Positions 45,359 through 57,478 of a stretch of 64,000 bases of DNA are shown here, in pieces (the stretch's first letter is position 1; the number at the start of each line of letters is the position of its first letter). This DNA is from Macrostomum hystrix. Taxonomy: Eukaryota > Platyhelminthes > Macrostomidae. The notes under the pieces are model-generated. The model had not been told where the DNA came from and ran no database searches. It saw only the letters and a list, made by a program, of their open reading frames with translations. The position numbers and the translations under genes are program-made. Where the stretch lies: contig CATNEN010000030.1 of the NCBI GenBank assembly GCA_950097015.1, positions 853,001 through 917,000 on the forward strand. The letters run 5' to 3'.

Positions 45359-45888
45359 GAGCTCTGTGTGTGCACTTTTAGGACGGAGCTAGCAATTGGT
45401 GTGCACTTTTATGGCGGAGCTAGCAATTGGTGTGCACTTTTATGGCGGAGCTAGCAATGGGTGTGCACTTTTATGGCGGAGCTAGCAATGGGTGTGCACT
45501 TTCAGGGCGGAGCTAGCAATGGGTGTGCACTTTTATGGCGGAGCTAGCAATTGGTGTGCACTTTTATGGCGGAGCTAGCAGTGGGTGTGCACTTTTAGGG
45601 CCGAGCTAGCAATTGGTGTACACTTTTATGGCGGAGCTAGCAATTGGTGTGCACTTTTATGGCGGAGCTAGCAATTGGTGTGCACTTTTATGGCGGAGCT
45701 AGCAATTGGTGTGCACTTTTATGGCGGAGCTAGCAATGGGTGTGCACTTTTATGGCGGAGCTAGCAATTGGTGTGCACTTTTATGGCGGAGCTAGCAATT
45801 GGTGTGCACTTTTATGGCGGAGCTAGCAATGGGTGTGCACTTTTAGGGCCGAGCTAGCAGTGGGTGTGCACTTTTAGGACACAACTAG
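45359..45888. repeat. 31-bp minisatellite, about 17 copies
   Basis: The unit contains ggtgtgcacttttatggcgg and agctagcaatt. Variants agggcc/agggcg/aggac mark the edges. Confidence 0.95.
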
Positions 45889-45959
45889 AAAATCAGGTGA
45901 TGCCCAGTCTTGCAAGTCGAGGACAAATTGGTAAAAAAGCTGAAGTTACGTTTTACAGG

Positions 45960-46030
45960 AGTTTAGCAGACTCCACAGTCCATGGACTGAACAGGTGTAC
46001 TCAAAATTTGGACTAAATGTAATTTCTATT
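45960..46030 (+). mobile_element. SINE 3' fragment
   Basis: cacagtccatggactgaaca and gtaatttctatt, the 3' module only. Confidence 0.55.
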
Positions 46031-46885
46031 AAATGTTAATTTATCTCAAGTCATGATTATACCACTTCGAGAAGTAGTCAAATAGGGAGTATGAAGAGTA
46101 TAAGAATTAAAAGGGAAAGTAACACAGGGGAAAATTTTCAATGAAAATCGGATCTGGAGTAAAAATATTATTTATATCGGAGAATTTTAGAACAAAGCTC
46201 AGACATGGGATGTTTGAGTAACGCCTGTCAATGTAGGTGTTCTCAACTTATCAGAACATATAAGAACCAGTTCTAGCTTAGCTGCTAGTGCATTTTTTCG
46301 GCAAATGTAGCCTTTTCATTTTACGAATTTATATTTCGTAGGCGTGCTTTACCGGCCGAATGGAAATTGTAGCCATTTTTTTCTTGTTCACCTCGACTTA
46401 ATGCGGCTCGCACAAGCTGCATTTGAGCGCTGCTAATGCCAAAAATAACTGTCGTAGGATTCCGGCCACCAGCCCCTGCCGCCCCCACCCCGCTGCCTTG
46501 GCTCCCGGTCACGGGGAGCAGAAAATCGCGTGTAAGGGAAATGAGCTACCTAAGGGTGACGGTTGCCAAGGTTTGGTCTTGGGGTTGACGCAGCCGATGC
46601 ATAATTCATGTACTAATTCCGGCCCTCATTAGGCCAACGGAGAGACAAGAGTAACCCGGCCCCTGAGTAATATATATTAATATTATTTGAATTAGGAAGG
46701 CACAGGGCGGCACACGCAGGCGTTCGGTGATTACAATGAAGCCAGGCTTGCACCGGTAGCTTCTGTGCGAAACAATTTTTCAGCGGAGTTTAATGCCAAA
46801 CGATTGATTTGACAGCCGATTAACAGCACAGGTATCGGCTCAGAAATCTATTTTGCCTTAACGGTGAGTGATGCTTCAACGGTAG
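46031..46885. other. spacer, nothing recognised
   Basis: Unique sequence. A GC-rich patch at 46450-46520 gives short frames on both strands without domains. Confidence 0.45.
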
Positions 46886-46985
46886 CTGGGCTCCAGACCT
46901 AGTAAGAGGGTTCCAGACCTATTAGAAGGGTTCCAGACCAAGTAGAAGGGTTCCAGATCTAGTAGAAAAGTTCCAGTCCAATTTA
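46886..46985. repeat. diverged edge of the 20-bp satellite
   Basis: Four 20-bp units of the type ctagtagaagggttccagac, related to the main array unit ctagtattcagtttccagaa but much diverged. Confidence 0.75.
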
Positions 46986-47020
46986 GTAGCTTTACGACTT
47001 AGAAATAGGGTTAGCTACAG

Positions 47021-48660
47021 TATTTAGTTTCCAGAACTAGTATTCAGTTTCCAGAACTAGTATTCAGTTTCCAGAACTAGTATTCAGTTTCCAGAACTAG
47101 TATTCAGTTTCAAGAACTAGTATTTAGTTTCCAGAACTAGTATTCAGTTTCAAGAACTAGTATTTAGTTTCCAGAACTAGTATTCAGTTTCCAGAACTAG
47201 TATTCAGTTTCCAGAACTAGTATTCAGTTTCCAGAACTAGTATTCAGTTTCAAGAACTAGTATTTAGTTTCCAGAACTAGTATTCAGTTTCCAGAACTAG
47301 TATTCAGTTTCCAGAACTAGTATTCAGTTTCCAGAACTAGTATTCAGTTTCCAGAACTAGTATTCAGTTTCCAGAACTAGTATTCAGTTTCCAGAACTAG
47401 TATTCAGTTTCCAGAACTAGTATTTAGTTTACAGAACTAGTATTCAGTTTCCAGAACTAGTATTCAGTTTTCAGAACTAGTATTCAGTTTCCAGAACTAG
47501 TATTCAGTTTCCAGAACTAGTATTCAGTTTCCAAAACTAGTATTCAGTTTCCAGAACTAGTATTCAGTTTCCAAAACTAGTATTCAGTTTCCAGAACTAG
47601 TATTCAGTTTCCAGAACTAGTATTCAGTTTCCAGAACTAGTATTCAGTTTCCAGAACTAGTATTCAGTTTCCAGAACTAGTATTCAGTTTCCAGAACTAG
47701 TATTCAGTTTCCAGAACTAGTATTTAGTTTACAGAACTAGTATTCAGTTTCCAGAACTAGTATTCAGTTTTCAGAACTAGTATTTAGTTTACAGAACTAG
47801 TATTCAGTTTCCAGAACTAGTATTCAGTTTCCAGAACTAGTATTCAGTTTCCAAAACTAGTATTCAGTTTCCAGAACTAGTATTCAGTTTCCAGAACTAG
47901 TATTCAGTTTCCAGAACTAGTATTCAGTTTCCAGAACTAGTATTCAGTTTCCAGAACTAGTATTCAGTTTCCAGAACTAGTATTCAGTTTCCAGAACTAG
48001 TATTTAGTTTCCAGAACTAGTATTCAGTTTCCAGAACTAGTATTCAGTTTTCAGAACTAGTATTCAGTTTCCAGAACTAGTATTCAGTTTCCAGAACTAG
48101 TATTCAGTTTCCAAAACTAGTATTCAGTTTTCAGAACTAGTATTCAGTTTCCAGAACTAGTATTTAGTTTCCAGAACTAGTATTCAGTTTCCAGAACTAG
48201 TATTCAGTTTCCAGAACTAGTATTCAGTTTCCAGAACTAGTATTCAGTTTCCAGAACTAGTATTCAGTTTCCAGAACTAGTATTCAGTTTCCAGAACTAG
48301 TATTCAGTTTCCAGAACTAGTATTCAGTTTCCAGAACTAGTATTCAGTTTCCAGAACTAGTATTCAGTTTCCAGAACTAGTATTCAGTTTCCAGAACTAG
48401 TATTCAGTTTCCAGAACTAGTATTCAGTTTCCAGAACTAGTATTCAGTTTCCAGAACTAGTATTCAGTTTCCAGAACTAGTATTCAGTTTCCAGAACTAG
48501 TATTCAGTTTCCAGAACTAGTATTCAGTTTCCAGAACTAGTATTCAGTTTCCAGAACTAGTATTCAGTTTCCAGAACTAGTATTCAGTTTCCAAAACTAG
48601 TATTCAGTTTCCAGAACTAGTATTCAGTTTCCAGAACTAGTATTCAGTTTCCAGAGCTAG
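47021..48660. repeat. 20-bp satellite, 82 copies in strict phase
   Basis: The unit is ttccagaactagtattcagt. All copies keep the 20-bp register with no indel over 1640 bp. The few substitutions (ttt for tcc, aaa for gaa, ttt/tac) recur in several copies, as expected from unequal exchange or gene conversion. Confidence 0.97.
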
Positions 48661-48740
48661 AAATTCGTTTTCAATAATTTTTAAGTATCCCCTCTCGTTG
48701 TTCTTTGTAATTTTATCAGGCAAAAAGGACGGTGCAAATA

Positions 48741-50685
48741 ATGCAGCTAAAGAATGGAGCCTGGAAGTTGCCACTGTACACAAGCGCACAGTTTGCCCTG
48801 GCCATCCTAGCAACCGTTGCCAGCCTGGCTGTCACTCTCGACAGTGCCGATTGGCTGGAAGTTGCCTGCAGCTTCGGCAACGTCAAAACGGGCAACTCGA
48901 GCCGCCTGGCTGTCGGCTCGCGAGGTCTGCGGCCCCTGCCAGGCTGGCCAACCCTGACCGTCGCCTGTGGCGTCGACTTTGTCAGCGGCAGCCATGCAGG
49001 TGAGCGGAGACTGCAAAAGCAGGGGCTTATATAGGAAATTAGAGCAGCGCGCTGATTGGCCAGGGAAGGGAGGTGGGGCAGGCGTGCATAAAATCAAATC
49101 TGAGCCTGGACGAGGATGCACTTTCGCTGATTGGCCAGCGAAGGAGGTGAGGTGGGGCAGGTGTACACAAAATCAAATGAGCATGGAAGAGCATGCACTT
49201 TCGCCGATTGGCCAGCGAAGGAGGTGAGGTGGGGCGTGTGGACATATAGCCTAATCTGAGCCTTTAATCTGACAAGGATGCACTTTTGAGTCTTTCTTAT
49301 AGATGTCTATGCCATAGACGAAATGTCACTGGTTTGAAGTGTAAAATTACACTTCAGAATCAGCCGCCTGGACGGCGGTCAGCTGGCTGCTGGTGGCCTC
49401 TTGCGTGACTTCAAGCGCCTCGCTGGTGCTGCTGGTTCTGGGCAGTAGCCTGGCGGCGCACCGTCGACGGGCCTCGTTCTGCTGGCTGCCCGTGGCCTTC
49501 CTCGTCTTGGACCTCGTCAGTGGTGAGTTATTAGCTACTGATAGTAGAAAGTACGACAAATGACGCTATAAATTTATGTTTTTGCAACAAGTTCAATAAA
49601 AAAAGTATGCTGAAGCTTAACAGTAGGACTACCAAGTCATTTTGCCGCCTGTTTTTATACCAAGGGAGGAATTCCGAATCTTTTTTGCATCCCCTGAGTG
49701 CTAACAGCGTTGGGTGGTGACTGATTGGTTGACAGACTAGACGATGGTGTACTGTGGTTGAGCTGCGCCTAATTTTTAGGCTTGATCAGTGAAATTGTAA
49801 AAAAATCGCGTCAGAGTGTCCATAGTGGCCTATTTTCACCTGTTGTAGCCCTTGAAGGTAGGTGACAAACGAAGACGGAGATGATGCAGGCACATTCGGG
49901 TGACATGCTGATAAATTTTGAAGGTTGTATGAAATACAGTAGCCCATATGGGAAAATCCGACCTTCGGCCAGAACCATTGAATATCTCGACGGTCTGAAG
50001 AGCTGGCGACTTGATTCTTGTTTTAGAAGATGCGCAAAAAGTTGGCCCGTGTTCTTGAGTTTCGCTTTTGGAAGTTCTACAGCTAATCTAGCTTTATCGA
50101 GGATTCGAACCAAGGATCACCGTAGCGGAATCAAACTTACTCCTATAAGTTTCGGTATCTAGGCGTTGCTGCCTGCATCAAAATTCACTCCCAACTTTCC
50201 TTGCAGCTGCTCTACTCTGCTGCGTAGTCGTCATCGCTGGTGTCAGCTCCGCCCGCATCGCAAAGTTCCGTTCGGTCCGCCCGACTGCGCTCGCCGGATC
50301 GACCTTCCCGCCGCAGTTGGCCGCAGTGGTCGCCGCCGCGGTCGCCTGCGTCGCCGGAGCCGTCGCGCTGCCGTTTCGGCGAGTTTTCCTAGCCAGTCGG
50401 GCCTACGACGTGGCACTGGCAGCAACCGCGGCGGCAGCGTCGTCTTCATCGTCGTCAACTTCCTCAGGGCGCGATGGCGGCGGCGGCGTCTGCCCGCGGC
50501 AAGTCGGCAACCATATCGTCAGGAGCCAGCGCCTACCAAGCTGGCGAATGCGTAGACGACTGCATCTGCGAGGTAATTGCCTCAGTCGGCGACAATCTAG
50601 GCAGCGACACCTACGAAGAGTGCGGAGCCGGCCAGCAAGGCTGGGACAACTGCGGCATGGATACTCGATTGGGATTTGTGGATAG
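48741..50685 (+). CDS. Small four-helix membrane protein, claudin-like layout
   Basis: Exons 48741-48999, 49358-49522 and from 50207. Junctions are in phase 1 with good GT/AG sites. A likely acceptor (ttttatcag) sits 21 bp before the ATG, so a 5' non-coding exon is probable. Helices: TM1 in exon 1 (FALAILATVASLAVTL), an extracellular loop with DWLEVACSF and NSS, TM2 in exon 2 (SWLLVASCVTSSASLVLLVL), TM3 across exons 2-3 (LPVAFLVLDLVSA, LLCCVVVIAGVSS), TM4 in exon 3 (LAAVVAAAVACVAGAVAL). This topology is that of the claudin/PMP22 superfamily, but the W-GLW-C-C signature is not seen, so I name no family. The reading frame continuing from exon 2 ends at 50685 with an unnatural Arg-rich tail. The +1 frame (50474-50701) gives an acidic, Cys-containing tail. 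A frameshift or short intron near 50410-50470 is possible. Confidence 0.6.
49045..49250. repeat. 77-bp direct repeats in intron 1 of the four-helix protein gene, about 2.7 copies
   Basis: Words gattggccagcgaaggagg, tgaggtggggcag and gatgcactttcg recur at about 49050, 49127 and 49204. Confidence 0.85.
49935..50035 (-). repeat. dispersed repeat family X, copy D (fragment)
   Basis: Minus strand ccgtcgagatattcaatggt followed by tctggccgaaggtc aligns with the core and 3' part of the other copies. It lies in intron 2 of the four-helix protein gene. Confidence 0.5.
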
Positions 50686-50701
50686 TTCTGCGGCGGCGTG
50701 A

Positions 50702-51339
50702 TCCTTTGCTCCCATTCTCATGTCCCACTACCTGTCAGTGTGCACTTTTCAGATCCGGTTTGATCCGGTTATCTTCTGATTATTTTTGTACATTCACTTT
50801 GGAGAATTCGATCATCTGATTCGATTGGACTTGCAAAGTGAAATTGTTAATTTTTCAGACAATTTTGAACGCAATCAAATTTGTTATTCCGTATTCGCAC
50901 AAAATTCTCCAAAATAGATTGTTCGTGTGCTTTAAGAAATAACTCAATGTGATATTAAGCCTTTGTTTTCTTGTAAAAAAACAAATACGAAATATTTAGA
51001 TTTAGCATACAACAATTAACTGTTTTTATGACAAATAAATCAGTTTATGTATTTTGCACTTTTTATAACGAGTAATAAGCTGATAGCAGGCTTAAATTTA
51101 TTTCAATTTAATCCAGTACTGTTTATCATGCAAAATAATAGTTAGTACGTGAAAGACATGAAACAAAATATTGTTTTGTACGGATACAAATTCAATTGGT
51201 AGTTAACAAAACAACATAGAAATCATTGTACAAAAATGTACAACATAAAAGCACTCAAATAACCGCAAAAAAAGTCCATGCGGTGAAATCCAGTCACAAT
51301 GTACGATGCCCTATGTACAATCGTACAGTACACCCAGCC
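50702..51339. other. 3' flank of the four-helix protein gene
   Basis: AT-rich, with aataaa at 51034-51039 as a possible poly(A) signal for the upstream gene. Otherwise nothing. Confidence 0.4.
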
Positions 51340-51495
51340 AATAAGCGCAGTCGAACACAAGCCTCAATGTACACTAACCATCGCCCAGCCAATCAGCGCA
51401 GTCGAACACAAGCCTCAACGTACACTAACCATCGCCCAGCCAATCATCGCAGTCGAACACAAGCCTCAATGTACACTCGCTACCGCACAGTCAAT
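51340..51495. repeat. 51-bp tandem repeat, three copies
   Basis: Contains cccagccaatcagcgcagtc and gaacacaagcctcaatgtac. Located between the ends of two convergent genes. Confidence 0.85.
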
Positions 51496-51526
51496 CAGTG
51501 CAATTGAATTCAACAGTTGATTTAAA

Positions 51527-53700
51527 TCAGTCGAAGTCAGTCTCGGGCACCTCCAGCAGATCAGGCAGTGAGACGCCAGCCGCAGCGGCTTCGACAAGTG
51601 CGTCGTCGGCGGCCTCCTCATCGGTGGCCACCACGGCAGCGAAGTGACGCAGAGAGGAGAGCAGCAGGCGACGGGAGGTGATAGCGGCGGCTTTATCGGC
51701 GAATCGGCGCACAGCCAAAGTCAGATCGTCAGCTGGCAGCAGGCGAGGCCACGCAGTCAGCACGTTGGAGACGAAGGCGCTAGTTAGAAAGTGCAATGAC
51801 TGACTATCTGCGGCAAGCCAACTCTCAGTTGATGGCGGCGGATGCGGCGGTAGAGTCGGCGGATGAGGCAGGGAAGTCAGAATCGGAGCCTGAGGCAATG
51901 CGGGCGGGAAGAGCTCGGCAAAGAGTTCGATGGATTCCGCTGATAAAAGTACACTGAGAGAGTCGGCCCGGTCGTGCACAAGTTCGAAGGCGTCCAAGCG
52001 CTGTAAGAGCTCCTCGGCATTTGCTGGACTGTACAAGATGTAATAGAATCGGCGAAACAGTGACAGAGACTCGGACGGCTCCACTAGCAGCATTGACAGC
52101 CATTGGCCTTCGATAACTCGCCGACCGAATGCCCGCAAATACTCGGCTGTTGGCGAGGCCGAAGACAAGTCGCAGACGGGAGCGGCTGCGTCGGCGGAGG
52201 CGGCGGCACCGGCGGAGGCTGAGACGGCGGCGTCGGCAGCTTTAATAGCTCCGCGGAGCATTGCGGAGATGCGTTCAGGATCGGCCCGATATCGATGCAG
52301 AGCGGAGGCGAAGGCCGTCAGCTCCTGGCGCAGCTGCGGATGTCGACGAGCCAGATGGCCAAGACAGATGTCGATGTCAGCGGCGCCGTTAGACCGTCGA
52401 TTTTGCTTAAGATAACGCCGACGCGCGCTAGCGAAGTCAGCATACCCTGGCAGGCGGCCATCGTCGTTGTCATCAACGTCGATGTCGACGTCGATTGTGT
52501 CAGCGTCGCGACTCTTGGCCGCAGGTGGCTGTTTGCCGCGGCACTGATACCAGGCTGCCATGGCTCGACGCGGCGTCATGCCCCGCCCTCCGGCCAGAGT
52601 TCTAATCTCGCGCTGAGTCTCAGGTCCGAGGCGGTCGCAGCGGCCGGCCTCGCACTGGTTGCTATGGTCGCCGCGCAATGTGACCTGGGAACCGGCGGAC
52701 GGTTCAAACCAATCTACTCACTTATAAAATAGATAATCTTAATCTAAACACACGGGGGTAAGTGGCAGAGCGGTTTGCCGCTCGCACCAAGGTCCCTGAG
52801 TTCGAATCCGCAAAGCGGCCACTTAAATTTGGGACGCGGCGCCGGACTAACGACTAAAGGTCGAGGGTTCGATTCCCGACAACACTGTAACAATTTGCGT
52901 CATCTAGCAAGACACATAGAATGCTCCTAAATGAGCGTGGGTGTGACGCTACCCCAGTCCATGGACTGAAAAGCCGTACGCGCGGCTGTGCTGTCGGTCC
53001 GATTGGGGCAGGTGTAAGCAATCATTATTATTAATTAACAGTAGAAACACCACGCTATTTTTACCCTGGGGAAAGACAATGGGGGGCATATCAAAAACGA
53101 ATGACTGATTTTAGTAAAAGTCCACCATCTGAATCTAAGTTTTCCGCCATTTACGATGGACTAACTTTCAAAGCCGTCCGATGTCAGCATCGTTTAGACA
53201 TTCAGCAATTCTTGTCGAAGACCCTGGTAACAAGGATAACTAACATGTGGTTTTGCTACCAGACACCCCGACGAGAATCGTAAATAGGTAGTAAATATGA
53301 CAGTAAATAGGTAGGATTATTGGCGCACCTGGCACACAGCGGGCGCATCTGAAGCGTTGGGCGTTGGATCAGAGGACGCCACCAGGGCGGCATCCGGCCG
53401 GCTGGTACTGAGCAGTCGGACAGTCAGACGGAAACTGCAACCGGCGGCGCATCCGAACTCCAAACGGTGCAGAGCTCTGGGCCTGGCTGCTCGACTGCGG
53501 TAGGTCTTGACAGGTACGAGCAGGGCGCGCGAGGCCAGCTGATAGTCGCGAATCCATCGCTTGGCTGCGGCCAGATCCGATACGCCAGACACGTACACAC
53601 AGACTGCGGCGACCCGGCTGTCGAGTTTCTCGCGTTGTCGTCCGCGACCAGACGCCGGCTCGGGCGCCAGCGAATGCGAATAGCCGGGTGGCAAAGCGAG
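51527..53700 (-). CDS. Unrecognised protein, last two exons
   Basis: Exon a, about 53700-53329, ends in a donor (tgccag/gtgcgc). Exon b, 52684-51527, follows an acceptor (ttcccag) in phase 0 and ends at a stop. No start codon is visible, so earlier exons are missing. Exon a encodes a cysteine-containing segment (AAAKRWIRDYQLASR, LEFGCAAGCSFRLTVRL). Exon b begins VTLRGDHSNQCEAGRC and RLGPETQREIRTLAGGRG, then has an acidic stretch (DADTIDVDIDVDDNDD) and a long Leu/Ala-rich helical part. The order Lys-Trp-x-Cys-x3-Cys, hydrophobic strand, V-x-L-x-G-x-H resembles the DNA-binding front of some MULE-like transposase-derived proteins, a weak inference. Composition is GC-rich and clean across 1.5 kb, supporting a real gene. 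It is convergent with the four-helix protein gene. Confidence 0.6.
52752..52826 (+). other. degenerate tRNA-like sequence
   Basis: An A-box match (gtggcagagcgg) and a B-box match (gagttcgaatcc) at tRNA spacing, but the T stem does not pair and no acceptor stem forms. A pseudo-tRNA or a SINE head is more likely than a functional tRNA. Confidence 0.45.
52830..53038 (+). mobile_element. tRNA-derived SINE, internally deleted
   Basis: ctaaaggtcgagggttcgat (B box), then atctagcaagacacatag (central domain, shortened), ccccagtccatggactgaaa, cgattggggcaggtgtaa and a short attatt tail. It lies in the intron between the two exons of the minus-strand gene. Confidence 0.8.
53040..53225 (+). repeat. dispersed repeat family X, copy E
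   Basis: accacgctatttttaccctg, gaatgactgattttagtaaa, gtccaccatctgaatctaag, tttacgatgga, atgtcagcatcgtttagaca, ttcttgtcgaagaccctgg. This copy contains both halves of the family. Confidence 0.65.
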
Positions 53701-53754
53701 AGCGTCCTTATTTGGGGATTTGACATTTGAGCATGAAGGTAGCTTGAGCTAATT

Positions 53755-56135
53755 ACCGAATTCTAACCTGAGCAGACCTGCTCAAACTGTATCCCTGTAT
53801 GACAGAATAATTATGATATGAGCAGAACTGCTCAAACTGTTTCCCTGTATGACAGTAAATTCATGATATGAGCAGAACTGCTCAAACTGTTTCCCTGTAT
53901 AACTGTATAATAATTATATGAGCAGAACTGCTCAAACTGTTTCCCTGTATACTGTATGAAGTAATCCTGATATGAGCAGAACTGCTCAAACTGTTTCCCT
54001 GTATGACAGTAAATTCCTGATATGAACAGAACTGCTCAAACTGTATCCCTGTGTGACAGTAAATTCCTGATATGAGCAAAACTGCTCAAACTGTATCCCT
54101 GTATGACAGAATAATTATGATATGAACAGAACTGCTCAAACTGTATCCCTGTGTGACAGTAAATTCCTGATATGAACAGAACTGCTCAAACTGTATCCCT
54201 GTATGACAGTAAATTCATGATATGAGCAGAACTGCTCAAACTGTATCCCTGTGTGACAGTAAATTCCTGATATGAAGCAGAACTGCTCTAACTGTATCCC
54301 TGTGTGACAGTAAATTCCTGATATGAGCAGAACTGCTCAAACTGTATCCCTGTGTGACAGTAAATTCCTGATATGAGCAGAACTGCTCAAACTGTATCCC
54401 TGTGTGACAGTAAATTCCTGATATGAACAGAACTGCTCAAACTGTATCCCTGTATGACAGTAAATTCCTGATATGAACAGAACTGCTCAAAACTGTATCC
54501 CTGTATGACAGAATAATTATGATATGAACAGAACTGCTCAAACTGTATCCCTGTGTGACAGTAAATTCCTGATATGAACAGAACTGCTCAAACTGTATCC
54601 CTGTGTGACAGTAAATTCCTGATATGAACAGAACTGCTCAAACTGTATCCCTGTATGACAGTAAATTCCTGATATGAACAGAACTGCTCAAACTGTATCC
54701 CTGTATGACAGAATAATTATGATATGAACAGAACTGCTCAAACTGTATCCCTGTGTGACAGTAAATTCCTGATATGAACAGAACTGCTCTAACTGTATCC
54801 CTGTGTGACAGTAAATTCCTGATATGAACAGAACTGCTCAAACTGTATCCCTGTATGACAGTAAATTCCTGATATGAACAGAACTGCTCAAACTGTATCC
54901 CTGTATGACAGAATAATTATGATATGAACAGAACTGCTCAAACTGTATCCCTGTGTGACAGTAAATTCCTGATATGAACAGAACTGCTCAAACTGTATCC
55001 CTGTGTGACAGTAAATTCCTGATATGAACAGAACTGCTCTAACTGTATCCCTGTGTGACAGTAAATTCCTGATATGAACAGAACTGCTCAAACTGTATCC
55101 CTGTGTGACAGTAAATTCCTGATATGAGCAAAACTGCTCAAACTGTATCCCTGTATGACAGTAAATTCCTGATATGAACAGAACTGCTCAAACTGTATCC
55201 CTGTATGACAGTAAATTCCTGATATGAACAGAACTGCTCAAACTGTATCCCTGTATGACAGAATAATTATGATATGAACAGAACTGCTCAAACTGTATCC
55301 CTGTGTGACAGTAAATTCCTGATATGAACAGAACTGCTCTAACTGTATCCCTGTGTGACAGTAAATTCCTGATATGAACAGAACTGCTCAAACTGTATCC
55401 CTGTGTGACAGTAAATTCCTGATATGAACAGAACTGCTCAAACTGTATCCCTGTATGACAGTAAATTCCTGATATGAACAGAACTGCTCAAACTGTATCC
55501 CTGTATGACAGAATAATTATGATATGAACAGAACTGCTCAAACTGTATCCCTGTGTGACAGTAAATTCCTGATATGAACAGAACTGCTCAAACTGTATCC
55601 CTGTGTGACAGTAAATTCCTGATATGAACAGAACTGCTCAAACTGTATCCCTGTGTGACAGTAAATTCCTGATATGAACAGAACTGCTCTAACTGTATCC
55701 CTGTGTGACAGTAAATTCCTGATATGAGCAGAACTGCTCAAACTGTATCCCTGTGTGACAGTAAATTCCTGATATGAGCAGAACTGCTCAAACTGTATCC
55801 CTGTGTGACAGTAAATTCCTGATATGAACAGAACTGCTCAAACTGTATCCCTGTATGACAGAATAATTATGATATGAACAGAACTGCTCAAACTGTATCC
55901 CTGTGTGACAGTAAATTCCTGATATGAGCAGAACTGCTCAAACTGTTTCCCTGTATGACAGAATAATTATGATATGAGCAGAACTGCTCAAACTGTATCC
56001 CTGTATGACAGAATAATTATGATATGAGCAGAACTGCTCAAACTGTTTCCCTGTATAACTGTATAATAATTATATGAGCAGAACTGCTCAAACTGTTTCC
56101 CTGTATAACTGTATAATAATTATATGAGCAGAACG
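53755..56135. repeat. 50-bp minisatellite, about 47 copies
   Basis: The unit contains gaactgctcaaactgtatcc, ctgt(a/g)tgacagtaaattcc and tgatatga(a/g)ca. A variant with gaataattatgatatg recurs every 4-8 units in the body. The 5' and 3' edges share an otherwise absent variant (tttccctgtataactgta). Confidence 0.95.
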
Positions 56136-56690
56136 GTTTAAACTAAGGTGCTCTAAATTGTTTAGTATAAAAATAGAATAACGAGGCTAAATCCATTAGT
56201 CAAAATAATGAATAAACTCACATCTCACATCTCACATTGTAGTATATTTCAGTACATCTGCACTCTAAATTGAACATCAAGCATTTAATTTTAACTAACT
56301 TTCATCAAAAGTGCACTTTTAGAATAAGACAAAAATGAAAAAAGTAAATAATTAACATATAGTTTTTTACTAATATAATGAATAAATAATGCAGCACTTA
56401 CTACTAGAACTGAAGCAGATATCGCTCAATAAATATTTGCTTGTAAATTAATATGAATTTATAAATGTTGTGGAATACAAAAAAGCAGAAAACAAAAAAA
56501 CACAAAAACTGTCATTTAGTAAACATTTAGATTAATCCAATAGTGTCAATCAAATGGAGCTCTGAATAAACAAAATCAAAACAATGCAGTTGAATTTCTT
56601 GATTTGTTGAATAGCAGGTTACATTTTTATTAGGCGATTAACTACAAAAAAGGACTCTTAGTGGAATAATTATGAATGATGGTAGATGCT
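56136..56690. other. spacer, nothing recognised
   Basis: Very AT-rich. No exon, RNA or repeat recognised. Confidence 0.45.
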
Positions 56691-57478
56691 TCTGAGATTG
56701 TGTAGATATTGAGGGTTTGGACTGTGATGATTCAGGGTTTGGGTAGATGATTCAGGGTTTGGGTAAATGATTCAGGCTTTGGACTGATGATTCAGGGTTT
56801 TGATTGGTGATTCAGGGTTAGAACTGATGATTCATGAATTGGACTGATGATTCATGGATTGGGTAGATGATTCATGGCTCGGATTGATGATTCAGGGATT
56901 GAGTAGATGATTCAGGGATTGGGTAGATGATTCATGGCTCGGATTGATGATTCATGGCTCGGATTGATGATTCAGGGATTGAGTAGATGATTCAGGGATT
57001 GGGTAGATGATTCATGGTTTGGATTGATGATTCAGGGATTGAGTAGATGATTCATGGTTTGGATTGATGATTCAGGGATTGGGTAGATGATTCATGGCTC
57101 GGATTGATGATTCAGGGATTGAGTAGATGATTCATGGTTTGGATTGATGATTCAGGGATTGGGTAGATGATTCATGGTTTGGATTGATGATTCAGGGATT
57201 GAGTAGATGATTCAGGGATTGGGTAGATGATTCATGGTTTGGATTGATGATTCAGGGATTGAGTAGATGATTCATGGTTTGGATTGATGATTCAGGGATT
57301 GAGTAGATGATTCATGGTTTGGATTGATGATTCAGGGATTGGGTAGATGATTCATGGTTTGGATTGATGATTCAGGGTTTGGTTAGATGATTCATGGTTT
57401 GGATTGATGATTCAGGGTTTGGATTGGTGATTCAGGGTTTGGACTGATCTGATGATTCAGGGTTTGGGTAGATTATTC
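56691..57478. repeat. 20-bp minisatellite with 40-bp higher order
   Basis: Halves gattgatgattcagggattg and ggtagatgattcatggtttg share gatgattca. They alternate in the middle and are irregular at both edges. Confidence 0.93.

Noticed and set aside
47021-48660. Possible CRISPR array (regular 20-bp period)
   Set aside because: There are no spacers, the units are directly adjacent, and the context is a eukaryotic genome.
53882-55741. Repeated 67-codon minus-strand frames (SSSVHIRNLLSHRDTV)
   Set aside because: They recur with the 50-bp minisatellite and have no independent support.
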